Notes under the pieces: generated by a model
What the model saw: the letters and a program-made list of their open reading frames with translations, nothing else
Database searches by the model: none
What the model was told of the DNA's origin: nothing
Made by a program: the position numbers and the translations under genes
Source: Humulus lupulus
Lineage: Eukaryota; Streptophyta; Magnoliopsida; Rosales; Cannabaceae
Length of the DNA stretch: 64,000 nt
Assembly (NCBI RefSeq): GCF_963169125.1
Contig: NC_084793.1
Span: 230,766,360-230,830,359 of the forward strand
Reading direction: 5' to 3'
In this document: positions 54,561 through 64,000 of the stretch, piece by piece
How the letters are laid out: each line of letters begins with the position of its first letter
Position numbering within the stretch: the stretch's first letter is position 1

Positions 54561-55955
54561 CAATACAATTTAAACCAAAATCGGGGGCAGTTTAATAAGC
54601 CAGACTCGGACTTGAGGGCACTTAAATGCCCAGCGAGGAGATCCTGTACCACCAATATATGGGAATAATTACAACCCTATACTACAAGGAGAAGGAGTTT
54701 TTTTTTTTTTTTTAACAATAACTAGTTCCCAAGGGTACAAGTATCTCCTCCCATCGATCCAGTTCTAAATTTACTTGATGAGCAATTCAGGTTCCTACGA
54801 GACTGAAAGAATAAAGAGAAAGCCTATGACTTAGATGAGGAGCTCGAACCTTTTTCTTCGCATATATTGAGTACACCTTTCCCCCATGGGTTTAAAATAC
54901 CCCACGTAGCACCTTATGATGGAAGTACTAATCCATGAAGCTACATAAATACTTTTAACACAATGATGAGGGCAAGCAATATACGGCTCAAGCTCCGATG
55001 CATGATATTTCCAACTACTCTCACTGGGCTAGAAAAGAGCTAGTTTAACAAGTTCCGTAGACACTTAGTCTCTTCATGGGAACAATTGTCTAAGGATTTT
55101 AAGATGCAGTTTCGAGATGCAAGAAGTATTAAACCCGAGGATGCTTCTTTGGCCAACATAAAATAGCAGCCCAGAAAGTCTCTCAAGAAGTAAATTGGGA
55201 GATTCAATATTTAGGCTGCTAGAGCTAGGGATGTGGATGACAACAGCCACTTGATGGCTATACGATCTAGAATTACGTCTTGAAGTGCCTTCTGAGACGA
55301 CCTGCAAAGGAAACCAGCTCAAACAATTATGGAGTTTATTGAATGAGCTCAAAGATTTATTAGTGTAGAGGAGGCCAGATTATCCATAGAGTTAACATCT
55401 CCGACCCCCATAACTACGTTAAATCTGAGTGCAACTACAGTTGAAAGCACAGTTGCTCCAGCAGTCGTGCCTCCCTCCAATGACAACACTACAAAAAGGA
55501 AAAAGAATGAGGGGAAGGTTCCTGATGCAAAAGGGAGTATGAAGAAGAAAGGAGATAAGTACATCCCCATATATATTGTTTATATCTAGCTAATAGAGTC
55601 TCGAGAAAACACTTATGTGGAAAATGATAACCAAGTCCAATTTAGGCAACCTGAACCTGTGCGCAATCAACGAGCTAAAAGGGACCAAAACAAGTATTGT
55701 AGGATCCATAGAGACATAGGCCACCTCATCGAGGAATGCAGGCAGCTTAAGGACTAGATCGAAAACTTGATCTCGCATGGTTATCTCGGACAGTATGTTC
55801 GGAACAGGGAGAACAACCAAGGACAGGTCCAATAGAACCAAAGGGCAACACAACCTCAACTAGCAGCCTCACCAGCTCGGGAAGTTAACCAGCCACCTCC
55901 AATAGATGGGGAAGACGTAACCATCTCTAGAGGAACTCATATAGCTGGCACAAGA
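54561..55955 (+). pseudogene. Gag of element M, C-terminal part
   Basis: Resumes right after N. The plus strand reads, with many stops, FPHGFKIPHVAPYDGSTNP and INTFNTMMRA, then EQLSKDFKMQFRDARSIKP and QRFISVEEARLSIE, a Lys-rich linker, and the zinc-binding-like CRIHRDIGHLIEECRQLKD at about 55690-55755. The same C-H-H-C motif occurs in E and F, so M is Tat-like. Its reading frame is largely preserved apart from nonsense changes, several of CAA/CAG-to-TAA/TAG or TGG type. It ends near 55955 where copia sequence begins. Confidence 0.78.
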
Positions 55956-55959
55956 AAGG

Positions 55960-56466
55960 TATATCTGATTTACTTGTACTTGTAGCTTGTATAGTGGAAG
56001 ACGATATGGCATCTTGAGTTTTAGATTCATGATCCATTAAGCATGTTTGTTCTTCTATAAAGATACTTGAGCAATCAATAGAACTTGCTAATGGCAAGGT
56101 GACTATGTGAGTTGTTACTAGAGCGCTCATTTCAGCAAGAGCAAAGGGAGCAGTCTGTTTATTTTTTGGGAACAATTATCTTGTTTTGAATAATGTTAAT
56201 TTATTCCTAGATTTTCTAGAAACTTATTTTCTTTATCTATGTTGCATGAACAATCTTTTGATATTTCTTTTAATAATAATGCGATGGTTATTTCAAAAAT
56301 TGGTTTGAAAATTTGTGAAGCGGAACATACAAATGGACTGTATATGCTTAAGCCAAATGATCGATCGCTAAATAATTTGGAATTATTTAAAGTAGCTAAA
56401 CCAAAGGAAATAAATTACAAAAGGTTTCAAATGAGGATGCCACATATCTTTTCCATTTTAGACTTG
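55960..56466 (+). pseudogene. Copia element P: protease and pre-integrase fragment
   Basis: The plus strand, in mixed frames, resembles a copia protease region, then the open part 56239-56466: SFDISFNNNAMVISKIGLKI and TNGLYMLKPNDRSLNN, the GAG-pre-integrase segment of copia Pol. Insertion Q cuts it at 56472 and the integrase continues at 62102. The left join with M's gag near 55955 has no clear LTR or duplication, so P is probably a fragment. Confidence 0.7.
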
Positions 56467-56471
56467 GTCAT

Positions 56472-57881
56472 TGATATCGCCCAATAAACTCCTAAGCGGT
56501 CACAGTAGTAATCGGGCTATGTCGTATCCATAGAGAGGTAAACACAACTAAAGATTTGATTAGTAAATAAAAGATAAAAATAAAGTAGAATTGAAAAAAT
56601 GGATTTCATGAAAGTAAAATGCTAGATTAGGCAAAGCGATCAGATAAAGAGCATGGCAAGGTAGAGATATAGTGTTGTTAAACATATTCTAATATTGATA
56701 TTAATTCAAAACACAGTTGTAATTCTACACCATTAATTGCAACTGGAAGATGTATATGTTAAAATCACAAATTAAATAATCTAGATTAAATTGAATCTAA
56801 CTCCTAATTTCATAGCATATCATATTATAAATCCAAGTGTGACAAAATACCACGGACAGAATGTAGTAAAAGACATACAATATAACAAATATACTAAAAT
56901 AAATTAACAATCTAAGTTACATTAGAAAAGCATGTCTGAACTTATGTAAAAGATGCTAAATAATTTTAGAAAAGAAATTAGAAGATGAGAAACAAAATAA
57001 TTAATGAGGCATGGAAAAGAAGCATAAGAAGAATCAATATCACTATTGAGAATGAGAAGTACAACAACTACACTCTAACCTCACCAATATTTCTAAAATA
57101 ATTCACTCATTTTTTTCACCTAAAACAAGCAAAACTAAGCTAGAAATAAGAAAAGAAACAAAAATAATAAAGTGTCTTTTTTCGACTCTAAAATCTAATG
57201 TTTTTCCCTACATTTGGTTCTCTATTTATAGTAGAAATATAACCCAAACTGTGTAAAATCATTCACAAAAGAAATGGGAAAATGGCTCAAAAAGCTGATG
57301 AAAATGGGACAAGTGGCTGCTGGTGGAGTGGGGGACAAGGAGCCATGTGTTGTGCGGTGAGTGGCTTGGCCAAAAAGGTGGCAGTGGAGTGGGGAACATG
57401 GCAGGCGGCATGGGGATAGCTGGCTGGCGAGTGACATGCTGCGTGGGGATGCGTGTCAATTTCGCAAGCACACAGCTCGGCTGGAGTGGCTGGCTTGCGT
57501 TAGGCGGGTGGCTTGAAGGGGACACGTGTCGGCTGCTGGAGGAACGACTTGACTTTAGGTGGCTTGGCTATGCGAATGGAAGGCTACCATGTGGCAGTGT
57601 GGTCACTTGCTCAAAGCTTGGGCCTGGGTTGTTTGGGCTCAGCTTTTGGGCCCATGTCACCTTCAAAAATGCCACTTTATCACCATTTTTTCAATTATAT
57701 TTTCTTTCTTTTTGTTTGTGTCAAAAATACATTTTATTTCTTGAAAATTGAACACAAATTAAATTAAGATTAATATTTTTAAATATAAAATATATTACAA
57801 TAAATTCATGAAAATATTAATTAAAACTTAATTTATTTTAAACTTGAAAACTAATAAAATGATATTTTTGAGCACTAATCA
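56472..57881 (-). repeat. 3' LTR of element Q
   Basis: 1,410 bp, TGATATCGCCC...CACTAATCA, partner of 60704-62096. A GC-rich block at 57300-57660 gives long but meaningless ORFs found in both copies. A purine-rich stretch follows at 57882-57895 (minus strand). Confidence 0.93.
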
Positions 57882-59545
57882 CAACCCTCAACCAGCTTAT
57901 TGCTAGTCTCTAGCAATTCAAGCGAAATAATAAATGTCAACTTGATATATTTCCAGTCAAAAATTATAAAAGAACTTAAGTATTAACACAAAATGTTAGT
58001 AACAAGTCAGCAAGAGTTATCAAAATTACTTCGAATAAATCTAGAGTTGTGAGTGTGTGCACCAAACTTGTACCTTCTTACCGCAAACCATAGCGCATAA
58101 AACCCTCGAAATTATGTCAAGTAAAAATCTCAACTCCATTAACCTCTCATGTAATTGAAAATATTTAAAGTTTAAGGGTTTCGCTCATGGAGTTGGAAAA
58201 GAAGTAAGCACTCATTGGATGTGTACATATTTAGTACAAACTCTTAAATAATTATAGAAACGAAGATAGGAAATAACTATTTGGACAACCACCATAAAGA
58301 GTAGCACAAAACAAGTTTTTCGGGATTTTTAGGTTAAATAGACAATCTTTACATTTATTCTAATAGCCATAAAATAAAACATGAAATTAATAAACACATT
58401 TTTTTTCTTGGACACAAGAGACAACATAATTGAAAATGATAGAACTATTGTTCTTCTGTCTTTTTTTTTTCTCTTTTTTTTCATGAAAAACATAATAAAA
58501 GGATCTCTAATAAGATTTTTCTATAGAAAATATTATCCCTAAAACGTCATCCATTCATACCACAATACCTTGTCCAAATAATTATAACCATTTCTAAGAA
58601 TCAATAAAAAAAATTTGAGTTGTTTTCTCAAGTCTCACCTCTCACAAAAAAGAATGAATTCTTAAACATGGAAAATTTCTAAGCAAATATGTGCTAACAA
58701 CCATCTTACCACAACGTTTGACATGTGCATTAGGTAACTCTAGAGAAAATCTTAGTAACACAGATAGCAAAAATTGACTCAAAAGTAACATTTTGCAAGA
58801 ATAAATAAGTAATTTAAAAAAAAATTGACCATGAAAATATTAGTATGACAAAAATCAACATGAACGTGCATGAATCTGCTCACCACCCCCAACCAAAATC
58901 AGACAATGTCCTCATTGTTTAAAAATATATACACGAAAAGCGTGAAATGAGAACATGTAGAGAGTGAGCTAATGCAAAAATGATATGATATTGATTCTTA
59001 GAAAAAAGAAAAATAAATGACAAGAAAAACTATCGTGATAAAATAAAAAGGAAAAACAAAACAAATAACAAAAATAAAACATACCAGAAATAAAGAAAGC
59101 AAGGAAAGATAGAACCTAATTAGTCTTGGCAAACCAGAGAAAAGTCTCCTCAGGTTGGTTCACCAACTCAATATTCTTGACTATCCAGTATCAAAAATGA
59201 ATTTTCTTTTATCCTGTGTCTCAAAAATGGAAGTATTAGTAACATTCTCAGGATAAAGAAAATGTTCGTTTTCAGTATCATGGAGGAAATTGTGTGATTG
59301 ATTCTTTGAGAATTTTTTTTGAATTTCCTCCACAATAAGGTTTATACATCAGTATGATAACACTTGTTTTCATTCGGAGTTGTTGGAAGAATTTCAGCAT
59401 GAGGAATATTTTCACTCTGAATAGTAATGGCATTATCCTCATCAAATTTGTAGGAAATAGGATTAGAGATTGGTGCCATTGTTTCCTCATCTGATTGGAA
59501 TTTGCTGAAATAATGTGAATTAACTTTGACGGTCAATTCTAAAAA
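57882..59545. other. Non-coding internal region of Q
   Basis: AT-rich, no pol domain and no long ORF. It starts with the purine-rich tract (minus strand GGTTGAGGGTTG) that abuts the 3' LTR. Confidence 0.65.
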
Positions 59546-59974
59546 CTAAGTCCGAATTTCTCTAAGTTCCTCCATCATGTGTTTAGTAATGTGTCTTATG
59601 TGTTCAGTAAAGTTTATTTGTTCCTCCATAATTGTGTATAATGTTTCCTCTAAGGAATCTGTATTAGTCCAGACATTATGTGAAGGCTCATGGTAAGAGT
59701 TAGAAAAATCGTGCTCAACATTCCTACTAGATGGTGCCAATTCCCAACCAATCAGTGCACTGTAGTTGTACTTAGACTTCCAACTAGAAGCAACAAGATT
59801 TTTCCAGTTAAGATTATTGTTCTTGTAGTAAGAATAGTATTGAAAGGCTTCCTCCCTTTCTCTAAAAGTTGAGTAATCTTGAGCAAAATGGTCGACTCTT
59901 TCACAGTCAAAATATGGTTCATCATACTCTACCCTTATGACCTCGTTACTTTCTCGACCATACTTAGCTTTCAA
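59546..59974 (-). CDS. Gag-like ORF of element Q (142 aa, possibly partial)
   Basis: The only sizeable ORF in the element. Residues 22-37 (YFDCERVDHFAQDYSTF) line up with a retroviral-type zinc knuckle CX2CX4HX4C followed by a Ser-Thr-Phe tail, but the first and last Cys are Tyr here. Each differs from Cys by one G-to-A change, so the knuckle is probably broken. The rest is Asn/Tyr- and Glu-rich with a helical C-terminus (LYTIMEEQINFTEHIRHITK). An upstream frame (about 60060-59980) may extend it. It probably derives from a gag of Athila-like or similar elements; no firm match from memory. Confidence 0.5.
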   Translation of the reverse strand: MKAKYGRESNEVIRVEYDEPYFDCERVDHFAQDYSTFREREEAFQYYSYYKNNNLNWKNLVASSWKSKYNYSALIGWELAPSSRNVEHDFSNSYHEPSHNVWTNTDSLEETLYTIMEEQINFTEHIRHITKHMMEELREIRT

Positions 59975-60680
59975 GTTTTTGAATTCTACTTCAGATTTAA
60001 AGTACTACCTTTCGCTAAGTTGGTGAACACCTCTTAATATGCTAGTACCCTCAATAGCACTAGATTTTTTTATTGTTTTGAAGTGAAGAGAGATATATTG
60101 GATAATATTACTCAAAACATCGATGATCTTATTCATTCATTTGTTATTTTTTTTGTAAGTATTATAAGCGCAAGTGTGTAATAGCGTAATAAGTATACTC
60201 CAAAAATGTTCCCAGACCAATTGGGAAGGCTGCCAAGGTACCACTTTAGGCCCAAGAGCTTTTCTAGAACTCCTCGAGGTTCTTAGAAAAGGTTGGAGGG
60301 TAACGCTAACGCAAACCTTATTTAAGAACCAATTTTTCTAAGACAGAACAAGTTTGGTTTCTACTGATTTCTAAAATTACACAAATGTTCTCAATACTTT
60401 TTTTTTTATGCTTTTAAAATTTTATGATTCAAAGTTTTATGCTTTTTTCGGAAAAAAAAACATTAATCTAGAAAATAAAATTTTAAACCTAAAAGTAAAA
60501 TAAATAAATAAAATAAAATAATAACAATAACAAAAAGAATAAATGAATAAATAAAAAGAAACTAAAAATAAAATTACTAAGGAAAAATAAATAAAAGAGA
60601 AATTAAAAAAATATATACCACTTTTTTCAGTTTAAAAAAAAAAAAAATTTACTATGCAAACATTTAATTGTAGAATTACC
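59975..60680. other. Leader region of element Q
   Basis: Between the 5' LTR and the gag-like ORF. It has poly-A/T runs and an A-rich low-complexity part at 60460-60650. A ttggtct...ctcctcgaggttcttagaa stretch (60210-60300) shows inverted-repeat potential. No gene. Confidence 0.55.
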
Positions 60681-60703
60681 TCCCCAGCAACAGCGCCGAA
60701 AAT
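60680..60703 (-). other. Primer-binding site of element Q
   Basis: The minus strand next to the 5' LTR reads CGGCGCTGTTGCTGGGGA, close to the TGGCGCCGTTGCCGGGGA-type primer site common in plant gypsy elements. Confidence 0.75.
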
Positions 60704-62096
60704 TGATATCGCCTAATAAACTCCTAAGCGGTCCCAGTAGTAATCGGGCTATGTCGTATCCACAGAGAGGTAAACACAACTAAAGATTTGATAGTAAATA
60801 AAAGATAAAAATAAAGTAGAATTGAAGCAATTGATTTCGTGAAATTAAAATGATAGATTAGGGAAAACGATCAGATAAAGAGCATGGCAAGATAGAGATG
60901 CAATATTGTAAAGCATATTCTAATATTGATATTAATTCACAACATAGTTGCAATTCTACACCATTAATTTCAACTGGAAGACGTATGTGTTAAAAGCACA
61001 AATTAAATAATCTAGATTATATTGAATCTAACTCCTAATTTCATAGCATATCATATTATATATCCAAGAGCGACAAAATACCACTGGCATAATGCAGTAA
61101 AAGACATGCAATATAACAAATATACTAAAATAAATCAACAATCTAAGTTACTTAAGAAAAGCATGACTGAGCTTATGTAAAAGATGTTAAATAATTTTAG
61201 AAAAGAAATTAGAAGATGAGAAACAAAATAATTAATCAGATATGGAAATGAAGCATAAGAAGAATCAATATCACTATTGAGAATGAGAAGTACAACAACT
61301 ACACTCTAACCTCAACAATATTTCTAAAATAATTCACTTATTTTTGTCACCTAAAACAAGCAAAACTAAGCTAGAAATAAGAAAAGAAACAAAAATAACA
61401 AAGTGTCTTTTTTCCACTCTAAAATCTGATGTTTTTTCCCTACATTTGGTTCTCTATTTATAGTGGAAATAGGAACCAAAAATTGTAAAATCGTGCACAA
61501 AAGATATGGGAAAATAGCTCAAAAAGCTTATGAAAATGGGACAAGTGGCTACTGGTGGAGTAGGGGACAAGGAGTCATGTGTCGTGTGGTGAGTGGCTCA
61601 GCCAAAAAGGTGGCAGTGGAGTGGGGAACATGGCAGGCGGTGTGGGGACATCTGGTTTGCAAGTGATAGGCTGTGTGGGGACGCGTGTCCGTTTGGTAGG
61701 CGCACGACTCAGCTGGAGTGGCTAGCTTGCGTCAGGCGGGTGGCGGAAGGGGACACATGTCGACTGTTGGAGGAACGACTCTGCTTCAAGTGGCTTGGCT
61801 ATGCGAATGGAAGGCTTCCACGTGGCAGCTTGGGCACTTCCTGAAAGCTTGGGCCTGGGCTGTTTGGGCTCGACTTTTGGGCCTATGTCACCTTCAAAAA
61901 TGCCACTTTATCATCATTTTTTCAATTATATTTTCTTTCTTTTTGTTTGTGTCAAAAATACATTTTATTTCCTGAAAATTGAACACAAATTAAATTAAGA
62001 TTAATATTTTCAAATATAAAATATATTACAATAAATTCATGAAAATATTAATTAAAACTTTAAAACTAATAAAATGATATTTTTGAGCACTAATCA
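60704..62096 (-). repeat. 5' LTR of element Q
   Basis: 1,393 bp partner of 56472-57881, with a minus-strand TATAAATA at 61455-61462. The GC-rich block is at 61540-61870. Confidence 0.93.
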
Positions 62097-62101
62097 GTCA
62101 T

Positions 62102-62652
62102 ATAGGACTAGACATGATAAACTGGTTAACAAAAAAAATGGACTGTTGAGAGAACAAATATTTGGAACTCATCCTGCTTGTGAGTCTTATCTAGAAGGGA
62201 AAATGACCAAACGTCATTTCTCAGCGAAAGGCAATAGAGTTAAAGAGTCTTTAGAGCTTGTACACAGTGATGTTTGTGGTCCAATCAACGTACAAGCTAG
62301 AGGTGGATATGAGAACTTTGTCACATTTATCGACGATTACTCTAGATATGGTCATACTTACCTAATGCTTAGGAAGTCTGAAACCTTTGGTAAGTTTCAA
62401 TACTTCAAAGTTGAGGCTGAGAAGAAATTAGGTAAGACTCTTAAAATACTTCGATCAGATCGAGGTAGTGAATATTTGGATTTGGAATTCAAAGATTTCA
62501 TGTCGGAGCATGGTATTTTATCCCAACTCACAGCACCTAGAACGCCACAACAAAATTGTGTTTCAGAAAGAAGAAATAAGACTTTGTTGGACATGGTTAG
62601 GTCTATGTTAAGATACTCTTCACTTCCTATCTCATTCTGGGGACATATGTAG
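62102..62652 (+). pseudogene. Copia element P: integrase fragment
   Basis: An open frame with the copia pre-integrase and integrase core: CESYLEGKMTKRHFSAKGN, ELVHSDVCGPINVQARGGYE (first Asp), FVTFIDDYSRYGH, ILRSDRGSEYLDLEF (second Asp) and GILSQLTAPRTPQQNCVSER (Glu in SERRN). The D-D-E catalytic set is visible. It ends with a stop after LPISFWGHM, where intact copia Pol would continue, so this is a truncated piece without RT or RNase H. It continues the fragment at 55960-56466, interrupted by Q. Confidence 0.85.
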
Positions 62653-62851
62653 GAAAGAACAATCAAAGTGCACAGAGAAATAGGCGTGGTAGGCCTAGTT
62701 TATAAACACAAAAATTTTCCATCTCTAATATAAACAGTTTATATGTTCAAGAAAATATCCAGACAGAAACATTGATATGCAATATCATTGATCATGCAAC
62801 ATATATATATATAAATACACATACTTATATATATCATATACATATGTATAC
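62653..62851 (-). mobile_element. Fragment of an A/B/C-family LTR, reversed
   Basis: Matches the 3' part of C (about 47160-47350) on the opposite strand: shared blocks tgttgcatgat(t/c)aatgatattgcata and cttgaacatataaa(t/c)tgtttata. It is truncated on the left by the P fragment and on the right by R. Confidence 0.78.
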
Positions 62852-62869
62852 TGTTATACCCAAAAATTG

Positions 62870-63050
62870 GAGAATGCATCCTAGGAGGCTAAGGAGAATG
62901 CATTCTAGGAGAGATAAGGGGAGTGGTCCTAGGAGACCCCAAGGGAGTGATCCTAGGAGAACCCAAGGATGAGGTCCGAGGAGAACTCAAGAAAGTGGTC
63001 TTAGGAGACCCCAAGGGGGATGTGGTCCTAAGAGACCCCAAGGGTGTGTA
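62870..63050 (+). repeat. Minisatellite, about 25-bp unit, in R LTR
   Basis: About seven imperfect units on gtggtcctaggagaccccaag. The reverse strand gives an LGSPRTT-type repetitive frame, which I do not regard as a gene. Confidence 0.85.
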
Positions 63051-63194
63051 GGAGGCAAGCCTCCCAAGGTTTCCTAAGTGTTGGCTCGAACGTGTCCAAG
63101 GTAAGTAGCTAAGGAGGAGGAGTCTCATGCAAGAGAATGGAGACTTAGATTTTGATAAGGAGAGTCTATACAATGTTCGATCGGACATGTTTGG

Positions 63195-63310
63195 GAGATG
63201 CTAAAGGAGGTTGCCTCAATGCTGTCCAAGGTGAGGTGCCAAGGAGGTTGCCTCAATGTTGTCCAAGGTGAGGTGCCAAGGAGGTTGCCTCGGACCACCT
63301 TGGTCCGAGG
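63195..63310 (+). repeat. 38-bp tandem repeat ending in a hairpin, R LTR
   Basis: Three units of gccaaggaggttgcctc followed by a spacer. The last runs into CCTCGGACCA-cct-TGGTCCGAGG (63288-63310), a perfect 10-bp inverted repeat with a 3-nt loop. Confidence 0.87.
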
Positions 63311-63677
63311 AGAAGCCAAGGAGATTGGTTCAAGGAGGAACATGGCATGCTAGAGGAGAGTGCCATGTTAGAGGAGAGAAGTGCATGTTCTACCACCATG
63401 CACGTTCAACCCACGAAAACATGTCCTACCACCATGCATGTCCTACCACCATGCACGTCCGACCAACACTTGCATGAGTGGTCAGTAGGAGGTGGATCAA
63501 CTAGCTAGAGGAGACTAAGTCAAGATTCCCAGAGACAGCTTCAACAACATACGCGGGAATCTCTCATTCTTCCCACAAATGGGGGGTTTGTTACATTTCG
63601 AATTTTGAATGTTTAAATGTAATAAATATAATAAAATATCCCTATCATAAGGGGATATCAGTTGAGGATCCCAGGCC

Positions 63678-63685
63678 TATAAATA
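63678..63685 (+). promoter_or_regulatory. TATA box of R LTR
   Basis: TATAAATA in GC-richer context, followed by agagagag tracts typical of LTR leaders. Confidence 0.6.
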
Positions 63686-64000
63686 GAGAGCTTATGGGAT
63701 GAGAGAGGGCTTCTTCTTTCTAGAGAGAGAAAATTGGGACTGTGTATTCTAGAGAGAGAAAGTTGGGTCTGAGTATTCTAGAGAGAGAATTCTTGTATTT
63801 TTACCATCTGTACTGAAGAAACTTAGTTGGCTCAGTCCATCTGATCTTGAGTACAGATCTATAAATCATAACTCTAAGTGGATTAGGCTATTACCGACAA
63901 TCGGGGCTGAACCACTATAAAAATCTCCTGTGTTATTTACTTTTCTTGTTTAAACCGTCTGTGTTGTTTTTATTTCTCTTGAAGGCTTGTCGTATTTGAC

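Larger units (their letters stand above)
56467..62101 (-). mobile_element. Element Q: non-autonomous gypsy-type element, TSD gtcat
   Basis: The element is 56472-62096 (5,625 bp) with exact gtcat duplications at 56467-56471 and 62097-62101. LTRs are 56472-57881 and 60704-62096. It is minus strand: primer site left of the right LTR, one gag-like ORF (59974-59546), no pol. The layout of two LTRs and only Gag-like coding matches the class called TR-GAG or LARD-type non-autonomous elements. It inserted in the copia fragment P. Confidence 0.92.
62852..64000 (+). mobile_element. LTR of element R (Tat-like), continues past window
   Basis: Starts TGTTATACCCAAAAATTGG, as in M's LTR. A TATAAATA box at 63678-63685 is followed by an R/U5-like section (accgacaatcgg...gaaccactataaaaatct). 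The end is outside the window, so element content is unknown. It contains two minisatellites and a strong hairpin. Confidence 0.7.

Noticed and set aside
57323..57751. 142-codon plus-strand ORF and overlapping ORFs
   Set aside because: They lie in the GC-rich part of the Q LTR and reappear, altered, in the partner LTR (61593-61998). No protein-family signal; frames shift between copies.
62889..63343. Minus-strand frames with SPRTT-type repeats
   Set aside because: Translation of the R-LTR minisatellite; upstream of the LTR's own TATA box and without a plausible start context.
62870..63480. Possible CRISPR-like array
   Set aside because: Units are contiguous with no unique spacers, and this is plant DNA; it is a minisatellite.

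Overview
This is a stretch of plant nuclear genome, probably a eudicot, made almost entirely of LTR retrotransposons inserted into one another. The evidence is plant-type Ty3/gypsy (Tat-like) and Ty1/copia proteins, TG...CA long terminal repeats with 5-bp target-site duplications (TSDs), AT-rich spacers and no recognisable host gene. I cannot name the species. Nearly every coding segment is broken by stops and frameshifts. Names A to R below are my own labels.

Left block, 1-41048, is a nest at least five levels deep. J, a Tat-like gypsy element on the minus strand (gag 38661-40322, LTR 40385-41048), is split in its gag by D, a copia-type element on the minus strand (LTR remnants 1-5074 and 35849-38660, gag remnant 35325-35823). 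D carries solo LTRs G1 (1291-4815, itself holding H at 2868-4361), G2 (5281-7267) and B (36112-38015). It also holds E, a long Tat-like element on the minus strand (gag, protease, RT, RNase H and integrase from about 34593 down to 20570). E is split in its integrase by A (20755-28515). A contains solo LTR K1 (21232-23475) and a DNA-transposon-like segment with a Ulp1-type protease remnant. E also has a plus-strand gene of the 'putative gypsy type transposon' (PF04195-like) family, and that gene is split by F (7932-17340), a complete-ended Tat-like element with TSD cacct. F carries its own copy of the same plus-strand gene.

Middle, 41049-42135, is AT-rich DNA with an inverted and tandem repeat. 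Right block, 42136-64000: M is a plus-strand Tat-like element (LTR 42136-42724, gag pieces at 42801, 47399-48416 and 54561-55950). It is interrupted at codon 4 of gag by C (42812-47393, holding solo LTR K2) and later by N (48422-54555, a gag-only element with minisatellite-rich LTRs). A copia pol fragment P follows, split by Q (56472-62096, a gag-only non-autonomous gypsy element with TSD gtcat). The window ends in an LTR (R, from 62852) of another Tat-like element.

The most interesting content is the antisense PF04195-like gene. It is present in both E and F, lies head-to-tail against the gag-pol unit, and in F has a plus-strand TATA box and intron-like breaks. Other signals are a triplet of hairpins with compensating base changes downstream of the E copy, and two solo LTRs of one family inserted within about 16 bp of each other in two copies of the same host LTR. 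All family assignments come from reading motifs by eye; no database search was run.
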